Shown here piece after piece: positions 1 to 10,375 of a stretch of 64,000 bases of DNA (its first letter is position 1; the number at the start of each line of letters is the position of its first letter). Below the pieces are notes generated by a model, which was given only the letters and a program-made list of their open reading frames with translations, made no database searches and was not told the origin of the DNA. The stretch lies in NCBI RefSeq assembly GCF_029210365.1, contig NZ_JARGES010000015.1, positions 186,001-250,000 on the forward strand, in the 5' to 3' direction. The DNA comes from Mesorhizobium sp. YIM 152430 (GTDB lineage Bacteria; Pseudomonadota; Alphaproteobacteria; Rhizobiales; Rhizobiaceae). A program made the translations under genes and the position numbers.

Positions 1-1
1 A

Positions 2-1300
2 GAGGCGCCCGCTGAAGCTGCACCCGCTCCAGAAGCGCCGGCCGATGCTGCTCCGGAAGCGGCACCTGCCGAAGAGGCGCCGGCCGAAGGCGCGGCCACC
101 CAGCCGGCCGAGCCCGGCGAGGCGCTCCAGGTCGAGATCCCGCCCGAACAGGCATTCGAGGAGAGCGACGATCTCGCGCCGATCCTCGATTCGCAGAAGG
201 TCGATCCCGCCGAAGCCGAGGCCGCGTTCGAAGCCGAGGCTGCCGCCGAGGGCGAGACACCCGAGCAGATCGAGCAGGAACGCGCGCGCCGCGCACGCCC
301 TGCCGGCCCTGCCCCGACCTCCGAGCAGGATTCGCAGGCTCTCGAACAGCCGATCGAGATCCAGTCCCTGCGCGCCGAGGAAGGCCGCCGTCTGGAGGAA
401 ACCGAAATCCGCGAGCGTCGTCGTGAACGCCGCGAGGGAGCCGAAGTCGTTCGCGAGATCGACAACCGCTTCATCATCAACTTCAACAACACGACCGTCA
501 TCCAGAGCGACGACCGTCCGCGTCTCGTCCGCGAGTCGGAAGTGTATTACGAGGAACTGCCGCGCGGCCGCACCCGCGAAGTGATCGTGCGTCCGAACGG
601 CGTCGAGATCGTCACGATCCGCGACCGCTATGGCGATGTGATCCAGCGCTCGCGCTTTGAGCCCGATGGTCGCGAATACGTCCTCGTCTATGCCGACGAC
701 CGCCGCTTCGACTACGATCGGCCCCGCCGCTGGCGCGACCCGGCTCGCGATCTTCCGCCGCTGCGACTGACGATCCCCGTCAGCCAGTACATCCTGGAAG
801 CCAATCGCGTGGAAGATCCGGACATCTACTACGAGTTTCTGGATCAGCCGCCGGTCGAGCAGGTTCGTGAGGTCTACACGATCGACGAGGTCAAGTACTC
901 CTCGCGTGTCCGCGACATCGCGCGGCGCGTCGATCTCGACACGCTGACCTTCGATTTCGGTTCGGCGACCATCCCGCAGAGCGAGGTCGGCCGTCTCCAG
1001 GGCATTGCCGACGCGATGACGCGTATGCTCGACGAGAACCCCGCCGAGACGTTCCTGATCGAGGGTCACACCGACGCCGTCGGCTCGGAAGCCGCCAATC
1101 TGGCGCTTTCCGACCGGCGTGCCGAAGCCGTAGCCATCGCCTTGACGGATTTCTTCGACATTCCGCCGGAAAATCTGGTCACTCAGGGCTATGGCGAGCA
1201 GTTTTTGAAGGTGAACACGCAGGAGGAAGAGCGCCGCAACCGCCGCGTCGCGATCCGCCGCATCACCCAGCTTGTCGCCCCGGTGGCACAGGCCCGGTAG
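2..1300 (+). CDS. OmpA-family outer-membrane protein, 5' truncated by window edge
   Basis: The frame is open from base 2, so the start lies before the window; 432 residues are visible. The first ~90 residues are a low-complexity Glu/Ala/Pro stretch, followed by a charged Arg/Glu helix-like segment around residues 120-155 and a YD/RY-rich region. The last ~120 residues are a C-terminal OmpA domain: FDFGSATIP, then EGHTDAVGS, then RRNRRVAIRR, the usual peptidoglycan (diaminopimelate) binding motifs. OmpA-like proteins of this type anchor the outer membrane to peptidoglycan. An internal GTG at 542 is not the real start, because the frame upstream has the same composition and continues unbroken. 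A Rho-independent terminator follows the stop. The function of the long acidic N-terminal part is not known to me. Confidence 0.85.
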   Translation, partial: EAPAEAAPAPEAPADAAPEAAPAEEAPAEGAATQPAEPGEALQVEIPPEQAFEESDDLAPILDSQKVDPAEAEAAFEAEAAAEGETPEQIEQERARRARPAGPAPTSEQDSQALEQPIEIQSLRAEEGRRLEETEIRERRRERREGAEVVREIDNRFIINFNNTTVIQSDDRPRLVRESEVYYEELPRGRTREVIVRPNGVEIVTIRDRYGDVIQRSRFEPDGREYVLVYADDRRFDYDRPRRWRDPARDLPPLRLTIPVSQYILEANRVEDPDIYYEFLDQPPVEQVREVYTIDEVKYSSRVRDIARRVDLDTLTFDFGSATIPQSEVGRLQGIADAMTRMLDENPAETFLIEGHTDAVGSEAANLALSDRRAEAVAIALTDFFDIPPENLVTQGYGEQFLKVNTQEEERRNRRVAIRRITQLVAPVAQAR

Positions 1301-1367
1301 GATACCTAGATAAAAGGTTCCCTGCCCCATCCCCCTCGGGCTTCGGGCCCGGCGGGGAGAGGCACCA

Positions 1368-1400
1368 GAGCCCGGTCGTCCTCCAGCGACCGGGCTCTTC
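1368..1400 (+). terminator. Rho-independent terminator after the OmpA-family gene
   Basis: An 11-bp perfect stem, GAGCCCGGTCG (1368-1378) and CGACCGGGCTC (1387-1397), with an 8-nt loop, is followed by TTCTCGTTC. It lies between the stop of the OmpA-family gene and the convergent stop at 1405, so it may serve both genes, though the T-rich side favours the plus strand. Confidence 0.7.
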
Positions 1401-1404
1401 TCGT

Positions 1405-3066
1405 TCAGATCGCCTTGAGTCGGCTGTCGCGCAGCAGGCCGTGTTCCTCGAGGACCGGATAGGCAATCGACGCCAGAAGCGAATTGATCTGCTTCAGGTC
1501 GCGGATCGTGTCGAGATGGATCGAGCTCGTCTCGACGCTCTCGGCCGTCCCGAGGCGCAGCCGGTCGAAATGACGCTGGCTGGAGCTCTTTTCGAGATCG
1601 CGCAGCCGCTCCTTTTCCTGGACGAGCTGGCGTGCCGTCTCTCGGTCGCGCGAGACGAGAACGTTGAAGGCGAGCCGGGCATTGGCGAGCACCGCCGCGT
1701 GCATCTCGTGCAGTTCGTCGAGCCCGTCATCGGAAAACTTCACGCCGCGCTCCAGCTTCTTCTTCACCTGCGCCAGCATGTTGCGCACGATGATGTCGCC
1801 CACCTGTTCGAGCTTCACGCAGGCGCCGAGCAGTTCCTGGTAGCGCAACGCCTGGTCCTCGCTCATCTGCGAAGCGCTGATGCGCGCAAGGTAGAGCTTG
1901 ATGGCCGCATGGCGCTCGTCCACCCGGTCGTCCAGCGCCGTCAGCGCCGCGATCTTCGGCTTGTCGGCGTCCTCGTAAAGCTCCATCACATTGGTCAGCA
2001 TGATCTCGACCGTATCGCAGATCGCCATCACCTCGCGCGTGGCATTGCCGAGCGCCAGCGGCGGATTGTCGAGCACGGCAGGATCGAGCGAGGAAACCGG
2101 CTGGTCCTCGAGGTCGATCACCGCTTCCGGCTGCATTGCCGTCAGCGCCCCCGCGACCAGTCGATGCACGATGCCCGCCAGCGGCAGCCCGATGATCACC
2201 AGCGCCAGGTTGAAGGCGATATGCGCGTTGACCAGTTGCACCTCCGGCGAGCCGCCGAGAAGGTCGAGCGGCGGATGGACCAGTGCGATGACGATCAGCG
2301 CCGTCACCGCGCCGATCCCGCGCAGGACGAGATTGGCGATCGGCACGGAACGTCCCGCCGGCGCCATGGTGCGCGACAGCATGGCCGCGATCAGCCCGCC
2401 GCCCAGATTGCAGCCGAGCACCATGACGATGCCGAGTTCGACCGGAACGAGATCGCGCGCGGCAAGCGCCACGATCAGCAGGATCGCCGCGACGCTGGAA
2501 TGGAAGAGCCACGTCATGATCGCCGCGATGATGAAGGCGGTGATCGGATCGGCGGCGAGGAAGTCGACGACGACCGGCAGCAGCCGGCTTTCGCGAAGCG
2601 GCTCCGACGCGTCCCCGATCAGCCTGAGCGACAGGAGCAGGAGGCCGACACCGACGAGGATGCGGCCGAACTGCCGCCAGGAGCGCCGCTCGGTCGCCAG
2701 GAAGATCGCCGTCCCGGCAAAAAGACAGATCGGAACCAGAAGGCTGAGATCGAAGGACAGCATCTTGACGACGATGGCCGAGCCGAGATCGGCGCCGAGC
2801 ACGGCAACGAGCCCGGCCGCGCCGCCGACGATGCCCGATCCCACGAACGAGCCGACGAGAAGCGCCACCGCCGTCGCGCTTTGCAGCGCGATCGCAAGCC
2901 CGGTGCCCGCGACGACGCCCGCCAGCGGATTGCGCAGCGTCGCGCGCAGCCGCCGGCGCAGCACCTCGCCATAGGCGCGCTCGACGCCGGTTCGCACCAT
3001 GCGCGTCGCCCACAGGAGCAGCGCCACTGCTCCGGCCAGATTGAGGAGGACGAGGGAGCCGCTCAC
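1405..3066 (-). CDS. Na/Pi cotransporter family protein with C-terminal PhoU-like domain
   Basis: The 553-residue inner-membrane protein belongs to the Na+/phosphate cotransporter (NptA/YjbB-like, PF02690) family. It has two inverted membrane halves with QSATA-type signature loops: LQSATAVALL near residue 60 and LFHSSVAAILL near residue 187. The C-terminal ~220 residues are soluble and helical and resemble PhoU, with long amphipathic helices ending in DLKQINSLLASIAYPV. Members export or import phosphate with sodium and are often not under Pho control. The length matches full-length homologs of 540-600 residues. The gene is convergent with the OmpA-family gene and divergent from dnaG; no regulatory partner is adjacent. 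The substrate is inferred from the family only. Confidence 0.88.
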   Translation of the reverse strand: MSGSLVLLNLAGAVALLLWATRMVRTGVERAYGEVLRRRLRATLRNPLAGVVAGTGLAIALQSATAVALLVGSFVGSGIVGGAAGLVAVLGADLGSAIVVKMLSFDLSLLVPICLFAGTAIFLATERRSWRQFGRILVGVGLLLLSLRLIGDASEPLRESRLLPVVVDFLAADPITAFIIAAIMTWLFHSSVAAILLIVALAARDLVPVELGIVMVLGCNLGGGLIAAMLSRTMAPAGRSVPIANLVLRGIGAVTALIVIALVHPPLDLLGGSPEVQLVNAHIAFNLALVIIGLPLAGIVHRLVAGALTAMQPEAVIDLEDQPVSSLDPAVLDNPPLALGNATREVMAICDTVEIMLTNVMELYEDADKPKIAALTALDDRVDERHAAIKLYLARISASQMSEDQALRYQELLGACVKLEQVGDIIVRNMLAQVKKKLERGVKFSDDGLDELHEMHAAVLANARLAFNVLVSRDRETARQLVQEKERLRDLEKSSSQRHFDRLRLGTAESVETSSIHLDTIRDLKQINSLLASIAYPVLEEHGLLRDSRLKAI

Positions 3067-3375
3067 GATCCCGTCCTGCGCGATTGCCTCGTGCGACGGG
3101 AATTTGCGGAAGGCCGAAGCCCGTTGCCTATGTGAAGGAAAAACATGAGATCAGCTTTGCTCTGTCGCGGTTTGTCCGCGGCTTTTTCTTTAGTCGATTA
3201 ACAGGAATCGCACGGCCGGCAAAGGCACGCAAGCGCGCCTTCATGGGCCAATGCCGATCGCGCGAACCTTGTCTGCCCTGGGTGCCCGCGCCTGTGAATG
3301 TCGGGTATGACCGGCGCAATCGCTCGCACCTTTTTGCGCCACGCTCTATATGCAGATGAAAGCGAGTTGTCCCAG
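3067..3375. other. Intergenic region between the Na/Pi transporter and dnaG
   Basis: About 310 bases without a convincing gene. A short hairpin (CGCGG 3166-3170, CCGCG 3176-3180) followed by GCTTTTTCTTT could be a weak plus-strand terminator, but the stem is only 5 bp. Both flanking genes point outward, so their promoters must lie here; I could not pick -35/-10 pairs with confidence. Confidence 0.4.
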
Positions 3376-5295
3376 ATGAGATTCCCCCCTTCCTTTCTCG
3401 ACGAGATCCGCGACCGGGTGCCGATCTCTTCGGTGATCGGGACGCGCGTGACGTGGGACCGGCGCAAGACCAATGCGCCGCGCGGCGATTTCTGGGCCTG
3501 CTGCCCCTTCCATGGCGAGAAGTCCCCCTCCTTCCACTGCGAGGACAAAAAGGGCCGTTACTACTGTTTCGGCTGCGGCGCTTCCGGCGACCATTTCCGC
3601 TTCCTGACCGAGCATGACGGCCTCGCCTTCCCCGAGGCGGTCGAGCGCATCGCCGACATGGCCGGCGTGCCCATGCCCGCCCGCGACGTTCAGGAGGAAC
3701 GCCGCGAGCGCGAGCGCGCCTCGCTCTCCGACGTCATGGAAATGGCGACGCAGTTCTTCCAGGATCGGCTCCAGGGCGCCGACGGGGCGAAGGCCCGCGC
3801 CTACTTGCGCGAGCGTGGCCTGTCCGGCCCGACCCAGCAGAAATTCCGCCTCGGCTATGCCCCCGAAAGCCGCAACGCGCTGAAGGAGCATCTGGCGGGC
3901 AAGGGCATCGACAAGGGCCAGATCGAGGCTTGCGGCCTCGTCGTCCACGGTTCCGACATCCCCGTCTCCTACGACCGCTTCCGCGACCGCATCATGTTCC
4001 CGATCGAGGATGCGCGCGGCCGCGTCATCGCCTTCGGCGGCCGCGCCATGGCGGCCGATGCGCCCGCGAAATACCTCAATTCCAACGACACCGAACTCTT
4101 CCACAAGGGTCAGGTGCTCTACAATCTGGCCCGCGCACGCTCCTCCCTCGCGCGCGGCGGAACCGTGATCGCCGTCGAAGGCTATATGGACGTCATCGCG
4201 CTCGCGCAGGCCGGCGTCGAGAACGCCGTTGCCCCGCTCGGCACGGCGCTCACCGAAAACCAGCTCGAACTCCTCTGGCGCATGTCGGGCGAGCCGGTGC
4301 TGTGCTTCGACGGCGACCAGGCCGGTATGAAGGCAGCGTTCCGCGCCGCCGACCTCGCTCTGCCGCTCGTCCAGGCCGGCCGCACGCTTCGTTTCGCCCT
4401 CCTGCCCAACGGCCAGGACCCCGACGATCTGGTCAAGACCGAAGGCGCCGAGGCCTTCCGCGCCATCGTCGCGGAGGCCCGCCCGCTTGCCGACATGCTG
4501 TGGCAGCGCGAGACGGCCGGCTCGACCTTCGAAACGCCCGAGCGCCGCGCCGAACTCGAAAAGCGCCTGCGCGAATTGACCTTCCAGATCAGGGACGAGG
4601 ACGTGCGCCGCCACTACCAGCAGGAGATGCGCGACCGCGTGATCCGCTTCTTCGGCGCGACCCGCCCGCAAAACCCGCGCTTTCAAAAAGGCGGCGGCCA
4701 GGGACGGCCCGGCGCGGCCGACCAGATGGGCAAGCAGCGCTTCGCCGTCTCCGAAACCCTCGCGCGGTCCTCCATGGTGCGTCGCGCCGCTTCGGCCATG
4801 CCGCTGCGCGAGACGTCGATCCTCGTCACGCTCGTTCATCACCCCGATCTCGTCGACGAGTTTTTCGACGAGATCGACCGGCTGTCGATCACCAGCGCGG
4901 AACTGCGTCAGTTGAAGGCTTGCATCGTCGATGCCGCTGCGCACGGGCTGACGGGCAAGGCCGGCACGCTGGTCGCCCATGTCCGATCCTGCGGCATCGC
5001 GGAAATCTGGGAACGCGCTTTGTTGCAGGTCAAGGGCGCCGGCCTGTGGACCGCTTTCCCCGAGGCCGCGCTCGACGACGCCCGCAACGCCTTTCAGCAG
5101 GCGCTATACTTGCAGCAGGCGGCTCAGTCTCTACATAGGGAGTTGAAAGCAGCCGAAACCGCGCTTGCGACCGAGCCAACGGATGAGAATTACCGTCATC
5201 TGGTCGACGTGCAGTCGCAGTTGCGGGACGTGCAGGCCACCGAGGCGCTGATTGAAGGCTTCGGGGTCCAGTCGGGTCGCGCGGGCCGGGCCTGA
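3376..5295 (+). CDS. dnaG: DNA primase DnaG
   Basis: DnaG makes the RNA primers for chromosome replication and acts with the replicative helicase DnaB. The 639-residue protein has the N-terminal CHC2 zinc-binding domain (CPFH near residue 43 and CFGC near residue 64), then the catalytic core with the Toprim motifs VEGYMDV (about residues 270-276) and CFDGDQAG (about residues 313-320), and a C-terminal helical region that would contact DnaB. I placed the start at the ATG at 3376 (MRFPPSFLDEIRDR), the usual DnaG N-terminus; an in-frame ATG at 3298 would add 26 atypical residues. It lies 326 bases upstream of rpoD on the same strand, the common dnaG-rpoD order. No key residue appears to be missing. 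Confidence 0.96.
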   Translation: MRFPPSFLDEIRDRVPISSVIGTRVTWDRRKTNAPRGDFWACCPFHGEKSPSFHCEDKKGRYYCFGCGASGDHFRFLTEHDGLAFPEAVERIADMAGVPMPARDVQEERRERERASLSDVMEMATQFFQDRLQGADGAKARAYLRERGLSGPTQQKFRLGYAPESRNALKEHLAGKGIDKGQIEACGLVVHGSDIPVSYDRFRDRIMFPIEDARGRVIAFGGRAMAADAPAKYLNSNDTELFHKGQVLYNLARARSSLARGGTVIAVEGYMDVIALAQAGVENAVAPLGTALTENQLELLWRMSGEPVLCFDGDQAGMKAAFRAADLALPLVQAGRTLRFALLPNGQDPDDLVKTEGAEAFRAIVAEARPLADMLWQRETAGSTFETPERRAELEKRLRELTFQIRDEDVRRHYQQEMRDRVIRFFGATRPQNPRFQKGGGQGRPGAADQMGKQRFAVSETLARSSMVRRAASAMPLRETSILVTLVHHPDLVDEFFDEIDRLSITSAELRQLKACIVDAAAHGLTGKAGTLVAHVRSCGIAEIWERALLQVKGAGLWTAFPEAALDDARNAFQQALYLQQAAQSLHRELKAAETALATEPTDENYRHLVDVQSQLRDVQATEALIEGFGVQSGRAGRA

Positions 5296-5427
5296 CGAAA
5301 AGTCGGTCGGACCGCCGGGCCGGCAATTGATTCGCTTTTTTGCGGCGAATCATGTCACAGCGCTTGACCTTCCGCCGGAATGACGGAATCAGGACGACCA
5401 CGAACCTTAACGAGCGGCTTGCCCGCA

Positions 5428-5455
5428 TTGAAGACGGATGATGGGACGGTACACT
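5428..5455 (+). promoter_or_regulatory. Candidate sigma-70 promoter for rpoD
   Basis: TTGAAG at 5428-5433 and TACACT at 5450-5455 are separated by 16 bases and lie about 165 bases upstream of the rpoD start. The rest of the 326-base dnaG-rpoD gap (5296-5621) shows no gene. A second TTGACC at 5364-5369 lacks a good -10 partner. This is a pattern match only. Confidence 0.4.
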
Positions 5456-5621
5456 GGTTTTGAGCGGGTTGGGCACGCCGGTTTCGATACCAGGGTTAAC
5501 AGCGCATTTACGTGAACGCGCGTATGCGCGGTCGAGCGCGCCTCTTGCGCATCCGCATCCATGTCCGTGACGAGAGCCGCTGAGGCTTCCAATGGCCTGA
5601 TGGCCGCCTGGAGAACAACAT

Positions 5622-7640
<2,019 letters not shown>

Positions 7641-7663
7641 CCGCTGATCGACAAAACTTACAA

Positions 7664-7686
7664 GGGGCGCCTCGGGCGCCCTTTTT
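7664..7686. terminator. Rho-independent terminator after rpoD
   Basis: The stem GGGCGCC (7665-7671) / GGCGCCC (7675-7681) with a TCG loop is followed by TTTTT. It lies between the convergent stops of rpoD and the TetR gene; the T-run favours rpoD, but the hairpin can also act on the other strand. Confidence 0.85.
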
Positions 7687-8285
7687 CATGAATGTCGGGT
7701 TGCCAGCCCTGCCATGATGGCGTCGATCGCCTGCTTCTTGTCCGCCTCCGACGCCCCACCGGCAACATCCAGCGCCGCCCGGTCGAACATCGCCGACAAT
7801 AACGTGGCCACCGCGTCGAGCGGCAGGCGGCGGATTGCACCTTGCCGCATCGCGATCGCAAGCCCTTCGCGCAAGGTCCGGCCACCATGACGGGCATCGA
7901 TCTCGTCCATCGCCTTGCGGCCGAGCACGGCCGGGCCGTCGAGCAGCAGAAGGCGCGTGCGGCCGGGCTGCGACATTGCCGCCATGAAGGCTTCGCCGCC
8001 TCGTATCAACGCGTCGAGCGCCGGCAGTTCCTCAGGCGTCAAAGCTGCGATCTCGCCTGCGACCGCCTCGGATTCCACTTCGACCACGGCGCGGAACAGC
8101 GCCTTCTTGTCGGCGAAATGGTGATAGAGCGCGCCGCGCGTCACCCCTGCCTTTTCCACGATCTGCGGTGTGCCGGTCTCGGCATAGCCTTGTTCGACGA
8201 ACAGCGCTCGGGCCGCTTCGATAAGCGCGCTGCGCGTCCCTTCCGTCCGCGCATGATTGGAACGGCGCTCTGATTCCTGTTGCAT
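7686..8285 (-). CDS. TetR/AcrR-family transcriptional regulator
   Basis: The 199-residue repressor-type protein has the N-terminal TetR helix-turn-helix (ALFVEQGYAETGTPQIVEKA, then GVTRGALYHHFADKKALF, about residues 26-65) and a C-terminal ligand-binding half resembling TetR_C-type domains (FMAAMSQPGRTRLLLLDGPAVL). The ATG at 8285 (MQQESERRS) was chosen because one 17-bp palindrome ends immediately upstream; earlier in-frame starts would lie inside the operator region. It is divergent from the VOC-family gene, and the two perfect palindromes between them are its probable operators, so it should repress both itself and the VOC gene. The inducer is unknown. Confidence 0.88.
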   Translation of the reverse strand: MQQESERRSNHARTEGTRSALIEAARALFVEQGYAETGTPQIVEKAGVTRGALYHHFADKKALFRAVVEVESEAVAGEIAALTPEELPALDALIRGGEAFMAAMSQPGRTRLLLLDGPAVLGRKAMDEIDARHGGRTLREGLAIAMRQGAIRRLPLDAVATLLSAMFDRAALDVAGGASEADKKQAIDAIMAGLATRHS

Positions 8286-8302
8286 ACATACAGCCTGTAT
8301 GT
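8286..8302. promoter_or_regulatory. TetR operator 1 (17-bp perfect palindrome)
   Basis: ACATACAG-C-CTGTATGT, immediately upstream of the TetR start codon. It is the same sequence as operator 2 except for the central base. A repressor bound here would block its own gene. Confidence 0.8.
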
Positions 8303-8314
8303 TAATTGAATGAC

Positions 8315-8331
8315 ACATACAGACTGTATGT
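8315..8331. promoter_or_regulatory. TetR operator 2 (17-bp perfect palindrome)
   Basis: ACATACAG-A-CTGTATGT, 29 bases centre to centre from operator 1 and 24 bases before the VOC start. The pair of near-identical sites is typical of cooperative binding by two TetR dimers on nearby faces of the helix. Confidence 0.8.
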
Positions 8332-8354
8332 TTTTTCAACAGGGAGTGAAAGCC

Positions 8355-8777
8355 ATGAAATCGACGAGCTACTATCCGGTGATCATGACCGACGACGTCG
8401 CCGGCACGACCGCCTTCTACGTCACGCATTTCCGCTTCAAGCCGGTCTTCGAGAGCGACTGGTATGTGCATCTGACCTCAAGCGAGGACCGTCGCGTCAA
8501 TCTCGCGATTCTCGACGGAACCCATGAAACGATCCCCGCCATCGGCCGCGGGCGCGTCTCGGGGCTGATCCTGAACTTCGAGGTCAAGGACGTCGATGCC
8601 GAATATGCGCGCGCGCAGGCGGCGAGCCTGCCGATCCACCTTGCCATTCGCGACGAGGCGTTCGGCCAGCGCCATTTCATCACCGCCGACCCGAACGGCG
8701 TCCTGATCGACATCATCAAGCCGATTCCGCCCAGTGCCGAATTCGCCGCGCAATATGCGCCGGACGCCATGCCATAG
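8355..8777 (+). CDS. VOC-family (glyoxalase/bleomycin-resistance-like) protein
   Basis: The 140-residue protein has the paired beta-alpha-beta-beta-beta modules of the vicinal oxygen chelate fold: [20 protein letters not shown] at the N-terminus and the second module around [14 protein letters not shown], ending in [16 protein letters not shown], a typical VOC C-terminal strand motif. Members include glyoxalases, dioxygenases and antibiotic-sequestering proteins, so the substrate cannot be named. The ATG at 8355 is preceded by AGGGAG; an upstream ATG at 8310 would put the start inside operator 2. It is divergent from, and probably repressed by, the adjacent TetR gene, which suggests a detoxification or resistance role. 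Confidence 0.8.
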   Translation: MKSTSYYPVIMTDDVAGTTAFYVTHFRFKPVFESDWYVHLTSSEDRRVNLAILDGTHETIPAIGRGRVSGLILNFEVKDVDAEYARAQAASLPIHLAIRDEAFGQRHFITADPNGVLIDIIKPIPPSAEFAAQYAPDAMP

Positions 8778-8895
8778 CCTGATCGATGGATCGCGCCGGG
8801 ATTGCGATCGGCGCATACTCCGCGCGTTCCAACTTCAAGCCATGTCGGCGCCGCAGCGTCATCTCGCACCTCTGCGGCACGCAGAAAGGTGCAGC

Positions 8896-9186
8896 ATGAC
8901 GACCTACATCGTTCTCGTGAACTGGACGGATGAAGGCATTCGCAATGTCGGCGATTCCCCGAAGCGTCTCGACGCAGCCCGCAAGCTGCTGGCGGATATG
9001 GGCGGAACGTTTCGCGACATCTGGATGACGATGGGCGAGCACGACCTCGTCGCCATATGCGAAGCGCCCGACGATGCGGTTGCAGCCCGTTTCGCGCTCA
9101 TGCTCGCCAAGGGCGGCAGTATCCGGACACGCACGCTGAAGGCATTCCCGGAAGCCGCCTATCGCGAGATCATCGCCAAGCTCTAG
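8896..9186 (+). CDS. GYD domain-containing protein
   Basis: The 96-residue protein has the GYD (PF08734) ferredoxin-like fold: MTTYIVLVNWTDEGIRNV at the start, DIWMTMGEHDLVAICEAPDD in the middle and IRTRTLKAFPEAAY near the end. The family is widespread, small and cytoplasmic, with no established biochemical role. The ATG at 8896 has a weak AAGG sequence upstream; longer in-frame versions add residues unlike the family. It follows the VOC gene after 118 bases, on the same strand, and may share its transcript. Confidence 0.82.
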   Translation: MTTYIVLVNWTDEGIRNVGDSPKRLDAARKLLADMGGTFRDIWMTMGEHDLVAICEAPDDAVAARFALMLAKGGSIRTRTLKAFPEAAYREIIAKL

Positions 9187-9238
9187 ACTTGCGACGCGCG
9201 CCACGCCGGTCCACCTTGTGGAAAGCAAGGGACGCCGC

Positions 9239-9667
9239 ATGGATCAAGATGCATACGAGACCGTGGAAGGCGGATGCCATTGCGGTGGCGTCCGGTTCAG
9301 GGCGCATCTCGTCGATGGCCTGAACACCGCACGGCGCTGCACCTGCTCGCTCTGTGCCATGCGCGGGGCCATCGCCGTCTCGGCGCGGGTGGAGGATTTC
9401 CAAGTCGAAAAGGGCACCGAGTTGCTGACCCTCTACCAGTTCAACACAATGGTGGCCGAGCACTGGTTCTGCTCGGTATGCGGTATCTACACCCATCACC
9501 GCCGCCGCTCGAGACCGACCGAATTCGGCATCAACGTCGCCTGCATCGACGGGCTCAGCCCGTTCGATTTCGCCGAAGTCGTCGTCAATGACGGCCAGAC
9601 CCATCCCAACGACCGCCCGCCGGGCACGGATGGCATTACCGGCATCCTGCGTTTCGATCCTCGATGA
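9239..9667 (+). CDS. GFA/CENP-V-fold protein (glutathione-dependent formaldehyde-activating-like)
   Basis: The 142-residue zinc protein has the GFA (PF04828) pattern: GGCHCGGVRF, then CTCSLCAMRG, then WFCSVCGIYTHH, giving the cysteine pairs that bind two zinc ions. The family was named after Gfa of methylotrophs, but its direct role in formaldehyde-glutathione adduct formation is disputed, so 'activating enzyme' should be read as a family label. The ATG at 9239 has AAGGGA upstream; a GTG at 9218 is in frame but less well placed. It lies 52 bases after the GYD gene. Confidence 0.83.
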   Translation: MDQDAYETVEGGCHCGGVRFRAHLVDGLNTARRCTCSLCAMRGAIAVSARVEDFQVEKGTELLTLYQFNTMVAEHWFCSVCGIYTHHRRRSRPTEFGINVACIDGLSPFDFAEVVVNDGQTHPNDRPPGTDGITGILRFDPR

Positions 9668-9724
9668 ACGCCGGATTTTCACCAATCACGCCTCTATGCT
9701 AGATCTCGAATCGAGGAGAAGAAA

Positions 9725-10003
9725 ATGTCGTTTTTCAGAAAGCTGTTCGGTGGCGGCCCCGCCGCACCGGCGCCTGCGGCCGAACCTCAGGACTACAAGG
9801 GCTTCACCATTCGCCCGACTCCGTTTCAGGAAGGCGGCCAGTATCAGACCTGCGGCATCATCTCGAAGGAGATCGACGGCATCGTCAAGGAGCACAAGCT
9901 GATCCGCGCCGACCGCTTCCCATCCCTCGACGACGCGACGGAAACGACGGTCCGCAAGGCGCGCCAGATGATCGACGAACAGGGGGAGCGGATCTTTGGC
10001 TAG
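9725..10003 (+). CDS. HlyU-family protein
   Basis: The 92-residue protein begins MSFFRKLFGGG, has an Ala/Pro linker and then a conserved core from DYKGFTIRPTPFQEGGQYQ to ARQMIDEQGERIF, matching the alphaproteobacterial HlyU family (PF10115). That family takes its name from a Vibrio haemolysin activator, but these short proteins lack an obvious DNA-binding helix-turn-helix, so a regulatory role is not shown. AGGAG lies just before the ATG. The 3' end overlaps the start of the next, small lipoprotein gene by 8 bases, which suggests translational coupling. Confidence 0.78.
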   Translation: MSFFRKLFGGGPAAPAPAAEPQDYKGFTIRPTPFQEGGQYQTCGIISKEIDGIVKEHKLIRADRFPSLDDATETTVRKARQMIDEQGERIFG

Positions 10004-10178
10004 GCTCGCGCTTGTGCTGATGATTCTCGTTCTGCCGGGCTGCGCGGTGTTCGGCGGCGCGGGAAGCGCGACGCTCGGCGACGGTCGCATCGATGCGCGC
10101 GGCAGTGGCGCCGCGGCCGGCATCGGCGCGTCCGGTCCCTATGTCGGCGCGACTTCGGGCCGCGTCATCGTCCGGTGA
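9996..10178 (+). CDS. Small Gly/Ala-rich lipoprotein
   Basis: A 60-residue product starting at a TTG (9996) with GGGGGAG about 8 bases upstream, inside the end of the HlyU-like gene. The N-terminus is a lipoprotein signal (LALVLMILVLPGCAV, lipobox LPGC, Cys16). The mature part of about 45 residues is Gly/Ala/Ser-rich with GDGRIDARGSG and GASGPYVGATSGR, and has no known domain. I do not recognise a family. It may be an outer-membrane or periplasmic lipoprotein co-expressed with the HlyU-like protein. The lipobox and the coupling support that it is real. Confidence 0.55.
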   Translation: MARLALVLMILVLPGCAVFGGAGSATLGDGRIDARGSGAAAGIGASGPYVGATSGRVIVR

Positions 10179-10216
10179 GGCGCGACCTGCAACCTCAACG
10201 CGATCGGTCGGTTGTA

Positions 10217-10375
10217 TGGAAAAAACGGGAGTCGCTAGGGGCCTAGACGACTCCCGTAGAGGTCAGAAGGCCCGTCTTGCCCTCCCAAAATCGCATATGG
10301 CGGTACGGCCTGGGAGAGTTCGAGAAAAGCGAATGCTTCGAACCCTGAGGAAATGTGCCGGTTTCTTCCGCAGGT
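10217..10375 (-). ncRNA. Candidate small RNA (hairpin-rich, minus strand)
   Basis: Read on the minus strand, this gap holds a hairpin with arms at about 10345-10350 and 10320-10325, a second one pairing CTCCCA with TGGGAG (arms near 10310-10316 and 10281-10287), and a very good terminator at 10220-10256. The flanking genes are convergent (lipoprotein plus, yqeY minus), and yqeY already has its own terminator at 10412-10440, so the second terminator needs another explanation. I could not assign an Rfam family or a clear promoter. The exact 5' end is a guess. Confidence 0.4.
10220..10256 (-). terminator. Strong Rho-independent terminator, minus strand
   Basis: The 9-bp stem CGGGAGTCG (10226-10234) / CGACTCCCG (10248-10256) is extended by CTAG/CTAG pairing in the loop and is followed on the minus strand by six T residues (10220-10225 read in reverse). 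Confidence 0.8.

Noticed and set aside
45-584. Arg/Ser/Pro-rich frame at the left edge
   Set aside because: It overlaps the OmpA-family frame in another phase; composition is that of a shadow.
3164-3192. Hairpin with T-rich tail upstream of dnaG
   Set aside because: Stem of only 5 bp; not enough for a terminator or attenuator call.
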